Source: Misgurnus anguillicaudatus (lineage: Eukaryota; Chordata; Actinopteri; Cypriniformes; Cobitidae). From it: a stretch of 64,000 nucleotides of DNA. The notes below the pieces were generated by a model. That model was given only the letters and a program-made list of their open reading frames with translations. It was not told the DNA's origin and made no database searches. Both the position numbers and the translations under genes were made by a program. Numbering within the stretch: the stretch's first letter is position 1; each line of letters starts with the position of its first letter. Positions 36,591-49,900 of the stretch are shown here, piece by piece. The stretch lies in the NCBI RefSeq assembly GCF_027580225.2, contig NC_073354.2, positions 10,764,001-10,828,000 of the forward strand. The letters are read 5' to 3'.

Positions 36591-37690
36591 CACTCACCTA
36601 AAGGATTATTAGGAGCACCATACTAATACTGTGTTTGACCTCCTTTCACCTTCAGAACTGCTTTAATTCTACGTGGCATTGATTCAACAAGGTGCTGAAA
36701 GCATTCTTTAGAAATGTTGGCCCATATTGATAGGATAGCATCTTGCAGTTGATGGAGATTTGTGAGATATACATCCAGGACACGAAGGTCCCGTTAATCT
36801 GGTGACTGTGGGGGCCATTTTAGTACAGTGAACTCATTGTCATGTTCAAGAAACCAGTTTGAAATGGTTCGAGCTTCGTGACATGGTGCATTATCCTGCT
36901 GGAAGTAGCCATCAGAGACTAGGTACATGGTGGTAATAAATGGATGGACATGGTCAGAAACAATGCTCAGGTAGGCCGTGGAATTTAAACGATGCCCAAT
37001 TGGCACTAGGGGGCCTAAAGTGTGCCAAGAAAACATCCCCCACACCATTACACCACCACCACCAGCCTGCACAGTGGTAACAAGGCATGATAGATCCATG
37101 TTCTCATTCTGTTTACGCCAAATTCTGACTCTACCATCTGAATGTCTCAACAGAAATCAAGACTCATCAGACCAGGCAACATTTTTCCAGTCTTCAACTG
37201 TCCAATTTTGGTGAGCTCAGGCAAATTGTAGCCTCGTTTTCTTATTTGTAGTGGAGATGAGTGATACCCGTTGGGGTATTCTGCTGTTCTAGCCCATCCG
37301 CTTTGAGGTTGTGCGTGTTGTGGCTTCACAAATGCTTTGCTGCATACCTCAGTTGTAAAGAGTGGTTATTTCAGTCAAAGTTGCTCTTCTATCAGCTTGA
37401 ATCAGTCGGCCCATTCTCCTCTGACCTTTAGCATCAACAAGGCATTTTCGCTCACAGGACTGCCACATACTGGATGTTTTTCCTTTTCACACCATTCTTT
37501 GTAAACCCTAGAAATGGTTGTGCGTGAAAATCCCAGTAACTGAGCAGATTGTGAAATACTCAGACCGGCCCGTCTGGCAAACAACCATGCCACACTCAAA
37601 ATTGCTTAAATCAACTTTCTTTCCAATTCTAACATTCAGTTTGGAGTTCAGGAGATTGTCTTGAGCAGGACCACACCCCTTAATGCAATG
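36591..37690 (-). mobile_element. Tc1-like transposon, right end truncated
   Basis: The left terminus CACTCACCTAAAGGATTATT follows TA (36589-36590). This is the familiar end of an abundant fish Tc1-like family. The opposite inverted terminus is missing, and the sequence returns to the host MITE at about 37690. The transposase runs on the minus strand. Confidence 0.88.
36640..37628 (-). pseudogene. Tc1-like transposase pseudogene
   Basis: On the minus strand the pieces run in family order. First comes IGKKVDLSNFECGMVV, then, in another frame, the helix-turn-helix RRAGLSISQSAQLLGFSRTT and a second helix SRVYKEW. Next is a catalytic strand ending WSDES with a TGA directly after it (likely CGA to TGA CpG decay), then GGGGVMVWGMFSW, then FQQDNAPCH with the second catalytic Asp, then WPPQSPD. 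A ~40 bp deletion follows, which removes the NPIEHLWD box with the third catalytic residue and creates a stop. At least one frameshift and several stops: inactive. Confidence 0.9.
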
Positions 37691-37752
37691 AAGCAACTGA
37701 CAAACGTTTATTTTGTATGCAATTAATTGGGATTAATCTATTGACAACCCTA

Positions 37753-38566
37753 AAAATAAAACATCTTATACAGAAACTACTATACAAGATGTACACCCGA
37801 ATAAAGGAAAATAAAAATTTTCTCTTTGTCCTTCTGTGGAATGTAAAAATGTTTAGCAGAATAATTACAATGCTCTTTGCCATAAATGCATAAATGAATA
37901 CTGTGCTAAAGGATACATGCCATTCAAGCATGATTTAAGAATGTTGACCTTTCTAAAAATCGCAGTTTTTTTGAGATTTAACAGAAGAGATCACAGATTT
38001 TTAACATAGTCTCAGATGTCTGGACTCTATGTATATACATCTGGCCGTTCTCTCTTATTCTTCCTCTTTATTTTTCTTTTATAAATACATAACACACCCA
38101 CACACACACATAAGAGCAAAGGGGAATTACACACAAGCACAGGGGTATTCCAGGCTTTGTGTTGAGTGCCAGGGCACTGGAAACACAATCACAGCTGACA
38201 TATATGTGTGTCATAAGGACAATAGCACACTGGCCAGAAAAGGCAAGCACACAAATCCTGCATGTACATCAATACACACACTAACAGAGAGTTCTTCAAT
38301 CCCAAATTTATACACACACACAAAGATATTTAGGAAAACCGAAATGTTTTGGATCCACTCACACCCAAATAACACATCCAGTCAGATAAGGAGCGAAACT
38401 AGTAAATCCTTGGAAGTGAGAGAGGTTATTAATATGAGACACTAGGTTGGCATAATGCCTCAAATGTGATTTACAACACTTAAAAAGCTCGGTCCTTCTC
38501 TGACTCTTTGGGATATTTAGGAAAATTGCAAATAAAGTAGGAGAAAATAAACAATTGTCATCTTAA
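37753..38566. other. Gene-free stretch
   Basis: It contains a short (CA)n run near 38090 and several other 'acacac' clusters; no exon supported. The 138-codon open frame at 38029 is low-complexity and begins in intergenic context. Confidence 0.5.
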
Positions 38567-38868
38567 GTAGCATAGGTATATTTGTAGAAAAAGCAAAAAA
38601 ATACATTGTATGGGTCAAAATTATACATTTTTCTTTTATGCCAAAAAGATGATGTCCCCTGAAGATATTTTGTAAAATTCCTACCATAAATATATACAAA
38701 CTTTTTTTAAAGGATGCAGTTTCTAAGGACTTTTATTTTTATTTTTGATTTTCAAATAGTTGTATTTTGGCCAAATGTTGTCCTAACAAATATATCAATG
38801 GAATGCTTTTTAAAGCACTTATTCAACTTTTGTATAATGTATAAATCTCATTATGTCCAGGGTCACAT
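38567..38868. mobile_element. MITE family 'tgtgaccctggacc', partial inverted copy
   Basis: It ends ...ttatgtccagggtcacat, the inverted terminus of the complete copy at 49476. The shared interior includes 'gtatgggtcaaaat' and 'tggccaaatgttgtcc'. The opposite terminus is lost. Confidence 0.7.
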
Positions 38869-39044
38869 ATTTTTAAACAATACATAACTCATAAACGTGA
38901 CATAGCAGAATAATTATCAAACTGATCAAAAACTAAATATTTAATTAATTAATTTAATGTAATGAACTGTTTTGGCAGTGATATGGACCCAACACTGCAA
39001 GGCTTAATCCATTATTGTACTGTTTTCATTTAATTTTTAGTGAA

Positions 39045-39620
39045 TTGGTCTCCAAATGCAATAAAATATAATTTCATACATTTTAATTTGTATTATTATT
39101 ATTATTATTATTATTGGATGATTGATTTTATTTCTTTAACACCTGGAGGAAACGTAAAACTTTTTTTTGAAGTGAATATTCATGACACTGTTATAAAACT
39201 ATATGACAGAGTATTAACACTTAATGACATTTTAATGACAAATTATATTTGTACCACTGTAGTTGAGGTCAAGAATAATATTTATGACGCTGTTATAAAA
39301 CTATATGACAGAGTATTACCACTTAATGACATTTTAATGACACATTCAATTTGTATCACTGGTAAAAAGTGGTCAGTTATGTTGTCTTCGTAATGTCAAG
39401 TTGTCATGACAAGTTATGATGTATTGGTGTCGTCATAAAGACAAATCAAACAATGTCATCTTTGCATTAAAAATGACATAATTAAGCGAATTACACTTAA
39501 TGACAGGCATCATAAACATGCATAAAATCTCCTTCATGTTCATGACACATGTCATGTCATGATTATGAAGGTGTCATGTCAGTCTTATGAACACCCCTTC
39601 AAGTAAAGTGTTACCAAATA
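39045..39620. repeat. Dispersed repeat with ~103 bp internal tandem duplication
   Basis: The text atatgacagagtatta...ccacttaatgacattttaatgaca occurs at 39180-39257 and again at 39283-39360 with few changes. The right side ends in caagtaaagtgttacc, a common terminus of teleost dispersed elements. A short (tat)n run lies near 39090. Confidence 0.65.
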
Positions 39621-40185
39621 AAGTTTTATTTCATACCCACAACCTTGGCATTATTTGTACTGCGCTTTATCAGCTAACTACATGAACACATTACTAAAGA
39701 GACAAAGAGACGTACTTTGGATGTACCACTGCATCAAACCGACCTCTTTTCACCTCACCTTAATGGCTAATCCCCACAAAGTAGGCAACAGACACCGTGG
39801 TCTGACCTCCCCTCCTCTCTCGTCTCTTATGTTCTTTGCTCTTTTTATAGCAGGCCATGTTCATTAATAGAGAAGTTTCCTCCCAGGGGAACAAAGCTCA
39901 TTAAAGATCTGCAGATCCTCTGGGTGCTGTCAGGATCCTCATTCGGGATGTATTCTGGTAGGTTGGCACCTCTTCCTGATTTGGATGGCTTTGGCAAGAA
40001 TTCCCTGCCTCAATCTCTTTCCTAACTTAACTGCTCCACTGAGATCAAACAGATGCATCCCTCCCTTAATGAGGTTTGCTCATGTGTGATAACTGTTTGC
40101 TGTGTCACACTTCTACATGAACAGATGCAAAAATACTTTTATTAGTAAACTTTTACACATTTGGCGTATATGCAAACTGATTTTG
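39621..40185. other. Gene-free stretch
   Basis: No supported feature; an isolated 70-codon frame lacks splice or repeat context. Confidence 0.45.
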
Positions 40186-40262
40186 TTTTCCATGGGAATC
40201 AAACCTGTGACCTTTGAGCTGCTAACGCAATGCTGTACCAATTGAGCTACAGGAACCAACCT
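40186..40262 (-). repeat. tRNA-derived SINE head (pseudo-tRNA)
   Basis: The minus strand carries a polymerase III A box (tagctcaattggta) and a B box (ggtttgattcc) about 40 nt apart, with a tRNA-like 5' end. The body cannot fold as a canonical tRNA with CCA context, so it is read as SINE-derived rather than a gene. Confidence 0.65.
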
Positions 40263-40559
40263 ATCCTACAACCCATATAATTGTTTTGGTCGTTTGTCCA
40301 TAAATTTCAACCAACAAATGCGTTTACTAAATCAGCACTTCTACCGGCAGCAGATGAAAGTTAATATATTATGGCAGGAAATGATATGGGGTATAATTTT
40401 GCAATATGATGACTTGTATTGGGATATGATTTTCAATTTAAACTACCAGTGTTGTATTTAGATTACACATTACACTATTCAGGCATTTGCGGCAAATAAT
40501 ATAAAACACAGCATACAAAACAGTTACAACTTTTTCACTTCAGTAAAAGACCTCTAGTT

Positions 40560-41250
40560 TATAGACCCTTTTGTCATGTTGTTGTATGAGTACACGTCCC
40601 AATTTGAAATTTTATCGCATACCTGCTGCCACTGCCAGGCAAAAACTACGACAGCTGTGGTTAAACGTAATAAAACGAGCAGACATGGACATAAATGATC
40701 ATCAAAAATATTTCATATCATGTCCGGACCCATCCAGCACATAGACATCTAATGATCTATGCTCTATCAATTTCTATTTAATACAGATAGTTTCATGCGA
40801 TGTACGTGCGTGGTCGCGGTTACACGTCTGGATGGAACTTAACTTCCTCTCTTTGTTTGTTTAATGGTCTGGAACAAATACCTCGGCGAAAAAAACAAAT
40901 GCTTTAGTTTCCTAAAGATGAGGGCAGATGGTGATTATGGATCACCGCTATGTGAAAGAAGTTTGGGAGCCGATGACATTGTATACATTAATTTTACCCA
41001 GTAACATTAGCTCAGTGTCGTTTTTGATATGCTTTAGCTATGTTTTGTATTAAGGTAATCTACTTGTTGTTTATTTAGCTTGTTATCAGAAATAAATTAC
41101 TTTAAAAGGACTCTATTGTTATTGACACTTTATGAAAGTTTACCAGAAGTTACGTTTGTTCCAAGAAAGAAGTATGTTTATGTTGTTACTGCTGAAACCG
41201 TCTATACACACTTGGTTTCTCTAGATAGGTGCTGATATCAGGACACTAAC
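40560..41250 (+). mobile_element. Dispersed element 'A', half copy
   Basis: The text from about 40840 to 41205 (for example 'gatcaccgctatgtgaaag', 'gtaacattagctcagtgt', 'gttactgctgaaaccgtc') recurs at 55918-56300 and, inverted, at 53818-53935. This copy preserves the uninterrupted site 'ttactttaaaaggactc', which is the TTAA target used by the foldback in the other copy. Confidence 0.7.
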
Positions 41251-42124
41251 TTAAAGGATTAGTCAATTTTCTTAAAAAAAATCCAGATAATTTACTCACC
41301 ACCATGTCCTCCAAAATGTTGATGTCTGTCTTTGTTCAGTCAAGAATAAATTATGTTTTTTTTGAGGAAAACATTCCAGGATTTTTCTCATTTTAATGAC
41401 TTTATTGGACCCCAATACTTAACAGTTTTAATACAGTTTAAAATTGCAGTTTCAAAGGACTCTAAACGATCCCAAACTAAGCAAAATGATTGTCATTTTT
41501 GACAAAAAATAAATAAAAATATGCACTTTTAATTCACAAACTTTTCTTCTTCCTCCGGCTGTGTGACGAGCCAGCGCGACCTCACATAATTGCGTAATGC
41601 CGTGGAAAGGTCACGTGTTACATATATGAAACACACATTTGCGGACCATTTTAAACAATAAACTAGCACAAAGACATTAATTAGTATCATTCGACATACA
41701 ACAACATCGGAAAAGTCCTCTTTCTCCACACATGTAAACACTGGGGCGTAGTTTCGATACGTCATCCGTGACCTCTTGACGTGACTGGAGACTAGGACTA
41801 GAGGAAGACGAGAAGTTGTGGTTTAAAAGTGCATATTTTTTATTTTTCTTGCCAAAAATGACAATCGTTTCGCTAGATAAGATCTTTATGCCTCGTTTGA
41901 GATCGTTTAGAGTCCTTTGAAACTGCAATATTAAACTGCATTAAAACTGTTAAGTGTTGGGGTCCATTAAAGTCCATTAAAATGAGAAAAATACTGGAAT
42001 GTTTTCCTCAAAAAACATAATTTCTTCTGGACTGAACAAAGAAAGACATCAACATTTTGGATGACATGGTGGTGAGTAAATTACCTGGATTTTTTTTAAG
42101 AAAATGGATTAATCCTGGAGTTAA
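41251..42124. mobile_element. TTAA-type long-arm foldback, 870 bp
   Basis: TTAA lies at both ends (41251-41254, 42121-42124). The arms of about 280 bp are inverted copies: aggattagtcaattttctt... at the left and ...aagaaaatggattaatcct at the right. Shared blocks are 'gatgtctgtctttgttcag', 'aaaacattccaggattttt' and 'gagtcctttgaaactgc'. The loop (41540-41800) is GC-richer. Confidence 0.85.
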
Positions 42125-42408
42125 TACTGTCACATAATCCATCTATTGAGTAACCGTGTCAGCCAGTCAAGTTCAGTCAATTAAAAGTTAACTTTTTCAA
42201 ATGGCATTCATGGTCCTAGACAGTGTGTGTGCCTTACATACTCTGCTAAATTAGATTTTCTACAGTTATTGTTTCAAAACGTTAACACTTCACTATATGA
42301 TTGTATTTGTTAACATGAGTTATGCATTAGCTAATATAAAGTAACAATGAACAATACTTCAAAGCAGTTATTAATCTTAGTTCAAGTTAATTTTAGCATT
42401 TACTAATA

Positions 42409-42589
42409 TACACCATATTGCCAAAAGTGTTGGGACACCCCTCCAAATCCAGTGAAAGCTTTATCATACCAAGACATTTTGGACAATTTCATGCTCCCAA
42501 CTTTGTGGGAACAGTTTGGGATGGCACCTTCCTGTTCCAACATGGCTGTGCACCAGGCTGTGTCCCAAAACTTTTGGCAATATAGTGTA
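42409..42589. mobile_element. Tc1/mariner MITE, ~180 bp
   Basis: TA-flanked with ends CACCATATTGCCAAAAGT / ACTTTTGGCAATATAGTG. The interior still resembles a piece of Tc1-like transposase (TFLFQHGCAP), so it is probably a deletion product of an autonomous element. Confidence 0.85.
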
Positions 42590-42881
42590 TTAAAAAAAAT
42601 GAAAAGTTTTAACTGTTAAAGGGTCTATTAGACTGGATGACAGGAGTGTGTATACCTGCAGGTTCAGTTGTAATGATGATTGGATTGTTTAGAGCAGTAG
42701 TTCTGCTTTGGTGGTGCAAAGAATAAACCCTGGTTATATTTCAGCATTGCATTGTGTAATGAGACAGGTCTTACTGCAGTCCATGTGTTTGCCATATTGC
42801 TGCATTGAGGGAGTGAATGAGTGTTCGAAAAAACATTTTATGTGCTTTTCTCTTTTACTTAAACTGCTGATTCAGCAAAGG

Positions 42882-44274
<1,393 letters not shown>

Positions 44275-44461
44275 GGACACACCCAAAATGGCACATATTT
44301 GCTCGCACCTACAAAGTGGCAAATTTTAACATGTCATAATAAATTATCTGTGGGGTATTTTGAGCTAAAACGTCACATATGTACTCTGCAGAGATAGCAA
44401 GATGGGGACACCAAAGATTGATTTGACATCTTAATAAAGTCTTGTGATATGTCCCCTTTAA
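44275..44461. mobile_element. TTAA-type MITE family 'agggacat', end fragment
   Basis: It is inverted relative to the complete copy: 'acacccaaaatggcac', 'taataaattatctg' and 'gacaccaaagattgatttgacatctt', ending atgtcccct-TTAA. The other half is missing. Confidence 0.8.
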
Positions 44462-44524
44462 GCACCATGCTTCCCTGCTGTAAAACAATAGCAGCTCAAA
44501 GTGGCTATGGTGGTTTAGCTAATC

Positions 44525-45955
44525 TCTCAACCTGGCTTTGCACGAGGGGGTAAAAGGGGACATTGCCCCCTCAGATCTGATTTGTGCCCCCTCTGTTTCA
44601 TTTTTGTATTCATGGTTACAGATAAAATGTTCAACCTTTTGAGTTAAATAATAACTTAACCTAATCGCCAAATGGGATTTAGAATGTTCAGTGACGTGAA
44701 ATTGCTGCCAAATTCAAACGTCTTTCACGTTGGTTGGACGACGGATCATTTATTGATGTCATATATCAACACTATGAATTTTTAGATTTTAGATTTCAGA
44801 CATTTAAATACACATAAGCACTGGTAAAACAATAGCCTACATTTAGTTTGTAAAATACACACTGATGTATGTGGAAGCAGCAAAAAAAGTATTCAAATAA
44901 GATAATAATTAGCAAATAATAAATAAATATTATTTTCAAATAATAATAATTTGCCGATGTGTGTTATTCATATCAGACAAACACAGTGGAAGTAACTATA
45001 AAGTTTACTCTATTGTTATGAAGGTTATAATGATACCTCTTTGAAAGAAGGGGAGGCGCACCTGTCAATCAGCTATTACATAACAGAGCGAGGCCAGAGA
45101 CGAATGTGCTCTTAAACAGGAAATAATAAATGGAATAATTTGTGCATCTTTGAATAACTGTAAGAATATTTCCTTTAAATATATATTTTGTCATATAAAG
45201 TTTTAAGAGATAATAATGTTTTATCCTCTTTTATTGCTTATTTAGACTTGTTAGTGCGGTTAACAGTGTGTTTGGCGCGCGCATTTACCTCAGAGTTTAT
45301 TTCAGTAATATTGCTGTTTTCCCGGTAATAATAATACAATTTACATGTCAATCTTGCTTCCTTGTCTGTTTATTAATTTGATTACTGTTATGTTAAGTTA
45401 TATGTGGATATTTATTGCCATATGAGACGTTCATTGCTGTTATATACTTTCGTCTAATATTCAAATCATATGCAGAATAATGTGTGCATCTTTGAATAAC
45501 TGTTCCTTTGAAAATATTTTTTGTCAAAGTTTTAAGAAATAATAATATTGTGAGGATATTTATTGCCATATAAGACGTTTATTGTCGTTGAATACTCTCG
45601 TCTATGATATGGAAACCATATAGGAAATATATAATGTGATACTGCAAAGTTACCCTGCTCATTTTTAATTTATATGTGGAGATAAATAAACCTTTGCAAA
45701 TCTCTAATTTGATTCATGTATGTCCTTACCACCAGGCTAGAGATCATCCTTAATCCAGACTTACTAGTCTATCAAATAATATCTCATGATCTTTCATCAT
45801 TGCATATGGAATGTTTTATGGAGTGCTGCATTTAAAAATCTGTCGTTCCAAAGCGAGATCTTAGTGTGTATTATTCATTGATGGTATAAAGTTAAGTCCC
45901 ATCAACAATTTCAAATGCCCCCTAAGTCATTTCATCCTGCACCCGGGCCTGGTTG
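44525..45955. mobile_element. Possible large DNA element with interleaved internal repeats
   Basis: The left part reads caacctggctttgcacgagggggt...ttgccccctcaga and the right part gccccctaagtc...tgcacccgggcctggttg, which is roughly inverted. Inside, text at 45125-45210 recurs at 45472-45545 and text at 45403-45470 recurs at 45551-45620. No transposase or clean duplication; boundaries are uncertain. Confidence 0.4.
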
Positions 45956-47477
45956 ATGGTCTCACACTGAGAGAACAGCAGGACAGGGCAACAAGCTAAA
46001 TCAGCTAAGACCAGCAAAAAACCTTGAGATATTTGAGATGTCTTATTTAACTTTTATCAAGGACATTATTGTTATCTTTGCTAAGTACATGTACTCTGTA
46101 TAAGTAAAGTATGTAAACGCATATGCTTTCAATATGCCAGCTTAATTTTTTAATTCTCGTGGTTGCCATCAGGGGAGCTATGGTGGACATTTACACAAAA
46201 TGTCTTTATCTAGGGTAATTTTCATGTCAACTACACTGTAAAAAACTGTTACTGTTTTATTTTACAGATTTTCCACATTTTTAGAAATACAGTTAAAAAT
46301 GGTAAAATTACAGAAATATACTGCAATTTTGCAAAAAAAAATGTCTTTTGGTTATTACAGTTTATAAAGTTTGAAATGTGGATATTTTTCTTACAAAATC
46401 ACATTGATTACCCTCAGAAGACCTTTAGTAACCCCTTGGAGCCGTGAAGGGTGAATGCACTTTTTGAGTGTTTAAGTTGTTTCTTAATCCCTGTTTTCCA
46501 CCATTATAATGCTTGGAAGAGCAAGGACATTTACTAACTCCAGATGTGCTTGGGACGATGATGGACATATGTATCTCGGATTGCTTGAGAAAGAGTAAAT
46601 CATGGCATAATTTTAATATTTGGCTAGAGTGTCTCTTTAAGATGCCTTGCTTGTTACAAGCCCGACTCTAACCACCAGGATACTACTGCTCAGTGTTGTA
46701 AGACAATGTAGTGTTGTTTCTGTCTTAACCCCAACCTTTCTGGATAAACACTTAACGCCTTTGGTTTCATTTTAGTGTGATGTCCAGTGGGACCAGAGTT
46801 TTGCTATTTAATGACTGACCCAAATTGGTCAGATCCTATTATAAATGAGCCTTAGGCTGCTCATCTTTGAGGGAGTCGTGGACTGAACTTACCTGGCTCA
46901 CTGGGAAAATTCTGGTTTGCTTAAAGATTAAATAGTCCTCCAAAAAAATAAAATAAAACTCAATAAATTAAAACTTGAAAACAGCATCGGATAGCCCAGT
47001 GCCACAGTGAAATACCGATCCAAAATCTAAGTACACCACATGGTGTAATTTTTACACCACAGCTAATGCTCTGAGTCAGCCATTTGATCTCAATTCATCT
47101 AAATAATAGCCATCTTGTATGTTATACGTGCCAAGAGTCAGGTTTAACTTAGTCTGACACTATCAGGTTGCATATGTGTTTTAACAAGCCTTAGACAATG
47201 AGATTAACAAAGAGTGAAACTGCATCATTACATGCTTTTAATGTCAATGCCATTTAAGATAAACAGCACACAGAAGTAAAATTTATGTAACTATTTATTC
47301 ACTCTCATTTTCTTATGGATTTCTTTTATTTATTATATAAAATATAATAAAAAGTGAATGATGACATACATTTCATAATCATATGGCTCCAGAAGGCTGC
47401 ATCCCCTGTTCCCCCTTACAAAAAATCACCATGGTTTTTCCAATGGTTATCAATAAACTCCTGATTTGATCGTGTAA
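45956..47477. other. Gene-free stretch
   Basis: Contains one 'cactgtaaaaaactgt' terminus-like segment near 46232. No exon, RNA or complete repeat supported. Confidence 0.45.
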
Positions 47478-47725
47478 TGCTCAGTGGTATTGCGTTAGCA
47501 GCAGGGGCGTTGCACAAGATCTCGGGCCCTATGCATAGTCCTGATGGGCCCCCATGCTCCACCCCCATAATATTTTTCAGACTTCAAGGGCCCTCTCTTC
47601 CTTTGGGGCCCTGGAAATCAGTACTGGTTTTCCCATCAGTCTGACGCCCCTGTTAGCAGCTCAAAAAAGGTCAAACTTTTTGCGATGGGAGGGAACACAC
47701 ATACTGGTAAAAATGTATACCATTG
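47478..47725 (+). repeat. tRNA-derived SINE relic, split by a hAT insertion
   Basis: The A-box-like 'gctcagtggtattgcgttagcag' stretch precedes the insertion, and 'ctcaaaaaggtcaaac...gaacacacatactggtaaaaatg' follows it. Removing the insertion and one duplication copy restores a continuous tRNA-SINE-like head and tail. Confidence 0.6.
47502..47651. mobile_element. Short hAT MITE, 150 bp
   Basis: The ends CAGGGGCGT / ACGCCCCT are inverted, and a perfect 8 bp duplication, gttagcag, lies at 47494-47501 and 47652-47659. It is inserted in the SINE relic. Confidence 0.85.
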
Positions 47726-49475
47726 TACCATTGTTTAACTCCATAATATATTTTAACCATAGTAAAACCATTGTTATTTTTTATAAGGGCCCCATCCAGT
47801 TTCCCTGTATGGATGGGAGCAGCTCAGACACTCATTCTTTGTGTTACACGGAAACAAGAGATTGAGAGGTGAGAAATGATTACAGAATTTCTGTTATGGG
47901 ATGCACTGTTCCTTTAAAGTGTCAAACACACTTTTTAGAACATAATATGATATTTAAAGACATCAGTTATCTTACGGTACTATAAACATTAACCAACAAA
48001 ACAGCTTTAAATGAGATCCATCCTATAGCTGTACTGTATTTAAAGGAACAAGCTAATAGGAAGCTTTGATCTCCCCCCTTTTTATCCACATCAGGCTTTT
48101 CTTCAACACACTGCCAATACAAATGTGTGCTGGTAGCCATGGAGAGCTCATCAATGTCATTGGTCACATTATTTTGTCAAGAGTCCTAGTTACCCCTAGT
48201 AACCAACTATGTGACGGAGGACAAACCAAAGGAAACATTGTGTGAATCTCAAAGGAGTAACTACAACCAAATGACTTAAAATTTTATGGCTCAAAGAGCA
48301 TACTGCCTTTTTCATCCGTGTTTGATTGATCAACATGTTAAATGAAGACTAGCTTTACAGTTCACTTTACATTTTTTATCTTAATAGGACTAAATCGAAC
48401 CTATCTGAGAAGCTTGCTGCTGTTTTAGCTGAACTTTGTTCTTTTTTGCCATTGGATATCTTTAATTTCTCAAGACTCACATCACACTGGATTGACTCTT
48501 CAGTACAGTAAGTTCATTTATTCTTTAATTGATTAGTAAAGTATAAATAATTATAGTTTTATGCCTGTGCTTTCCCCAAATGTTTACATTGTTAGACGTA
48601 ATGAATGTTAGATTGTAGAACGAATTTATCACGAGAGTGCTTCAGGAATCACTGTCCCACAATGTTTGGCCATTTTCTCTGTTGTTTGCATAAAAGCCTA
48701 TTTAGCTGGAGCCTGTTTTGTAAGCTCTCAATGTGCGTGGGGGGAAAGGCAATTTTTCCTATAATTACGGCTCTGTGCTAGCGAACTTAACTGGTAAATG
48801 ATTTGATTGAAGTTTAAAATTGTTTTGCATGATCATAAATGATTAAGACAGCTGTATTTAAATGATTTGCTTGTTCTTACAATAATGATTGAGACTAATT
48901 GCTCTTCATGGTCTCTTCAAACATAAATTCTGCTGCCGTTATCTTAGCCCAGCAATTACCGTATGAATTGCTGACAAAACACGGCATTTGCAAATATATC
49001 CATAAGAGTATTTTTAGTTATTTTCTTAGTATTTTTTGTGGTTAAATGCTTGGTTTTATCTCTTAGCATATTCATTTGAAAGTTGTGTGTTGAAACATTA
49101 AATAAGTTTCTAATACTAATATTAATACTACTACTACTACTACTAATAATAATAATAATGCATGTTCCTGGACATAATGTGGATGATCTATTAGTGCATG
49201 TTTTGGTGCGTGCAGGTTTGAAATGCTCTCTGAAAACACAAAGTAGAAAGACATATTCACCAATGATTTATAATTAATGAAACAAATTTATAATCAATCA
49301 TGGACAGACAGTTGTCCGGCTTACTATCAGAGAGCTGAAAGAGGAAGTGGAACTTTATTTATTAATTTACTATACGCTATGTGGCTACCTGTTTTTGTTA
49401 CGCAGACAAAATAATATGATTTAATCCAAATCATTCAGTACCAAACGGAATCAGATGTGCATCAGATGACCATAT
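47726..49475. other. Mostly featureless stretch upstream of the host gene
   Basis: Apart from the candidate exon, only short TTAA-like termini (tgttcctttaaag near 47910, tatttaaaggaac near 48040) and an (act)n/(aat)n run near 49130-49160 are seen. Confidence 0.4.
48388..48507 (+). other. Candidate orphan exon
   Basis: A T-rich tract ending ttttttatcttaatag is followed by 120 bp that stay open in one frame (40 codons, Ala/Leu-rich, then a hydrophobic stretch) and end exactly at a strong donor, GTAAGT at 48508. It lies ~3.7 kb upstream of the ccdc190-like ATG. I recognise no family. Chance cannot be excluded for an exon this short. Confidence 0.2.
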
Positions 49476-49853
49476 ATGTGACCCTGGACCACAAAACCAG
49501 CCATAAGGGTCAATATTTTGAAATTACAGTATGATTTATGCATTAGTCGAAGGCTAAAGATAAGCTTCCCATTTATGTATGGTTTGTTAGGGCAATATTT
49601 GGCCGAGATACAACTATTTGAAAATCTAGAATCTGAGGGTGCAAAAAAATCTCTATTTAAAGTTGTCCGAATGAAGTTTTAATATATTTAAGGTAAATTG
49701 AGAACATATCTTTATGGAACATGATCTTTACTTAAATATCCTAATGATTTTTGGCATTAAATAAAAATCTATCATTTTGACCCACACAGTGTATTTTTGG
49801 CTTTTGCTACAAATTTACCTGTGCTACTTATGTTTTGTGGTCCAGTGTCACAT
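49476..49853. mobile_element. MITE family 'tgtgaccctggacc', complete copy
   Basis: The termini atgtgaccctggaccacaaaa and ttttgtggtccagtgtcacat are inverted repeats. The interior has a central hairpin tendency and no coding remnant. A partial inverted copy lies at 38567-38868. Confidence 0.85.
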
Positions 49854-49900
49854 TTAGAACTCAAAATAAAAGTACCCTAAAATAACAGGCTTTTAGATCT

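Larger units (their letters stand above)
36488..37750. mobile_element. TA-flanked palindromic MITE split by a Tc1 element
   Basis: The ends GGGCTGTCAAAAGATTAATC / GATTAATC...TTGACAACCC are inverted, with TA at both borders (36486-36487, 37751-37752). Its text 'gcatacaaaataaaag' also occurs in the related MITE at 52830. The interior is almost wholly a Tc1-like insertion. Confidence 0.75.

Noticed and set aside
38029..38445. 138-codon open frame
   Set aside because: Threonine/histidine-rich from scattered CA-rich text, no splice sites or similarity recognised.
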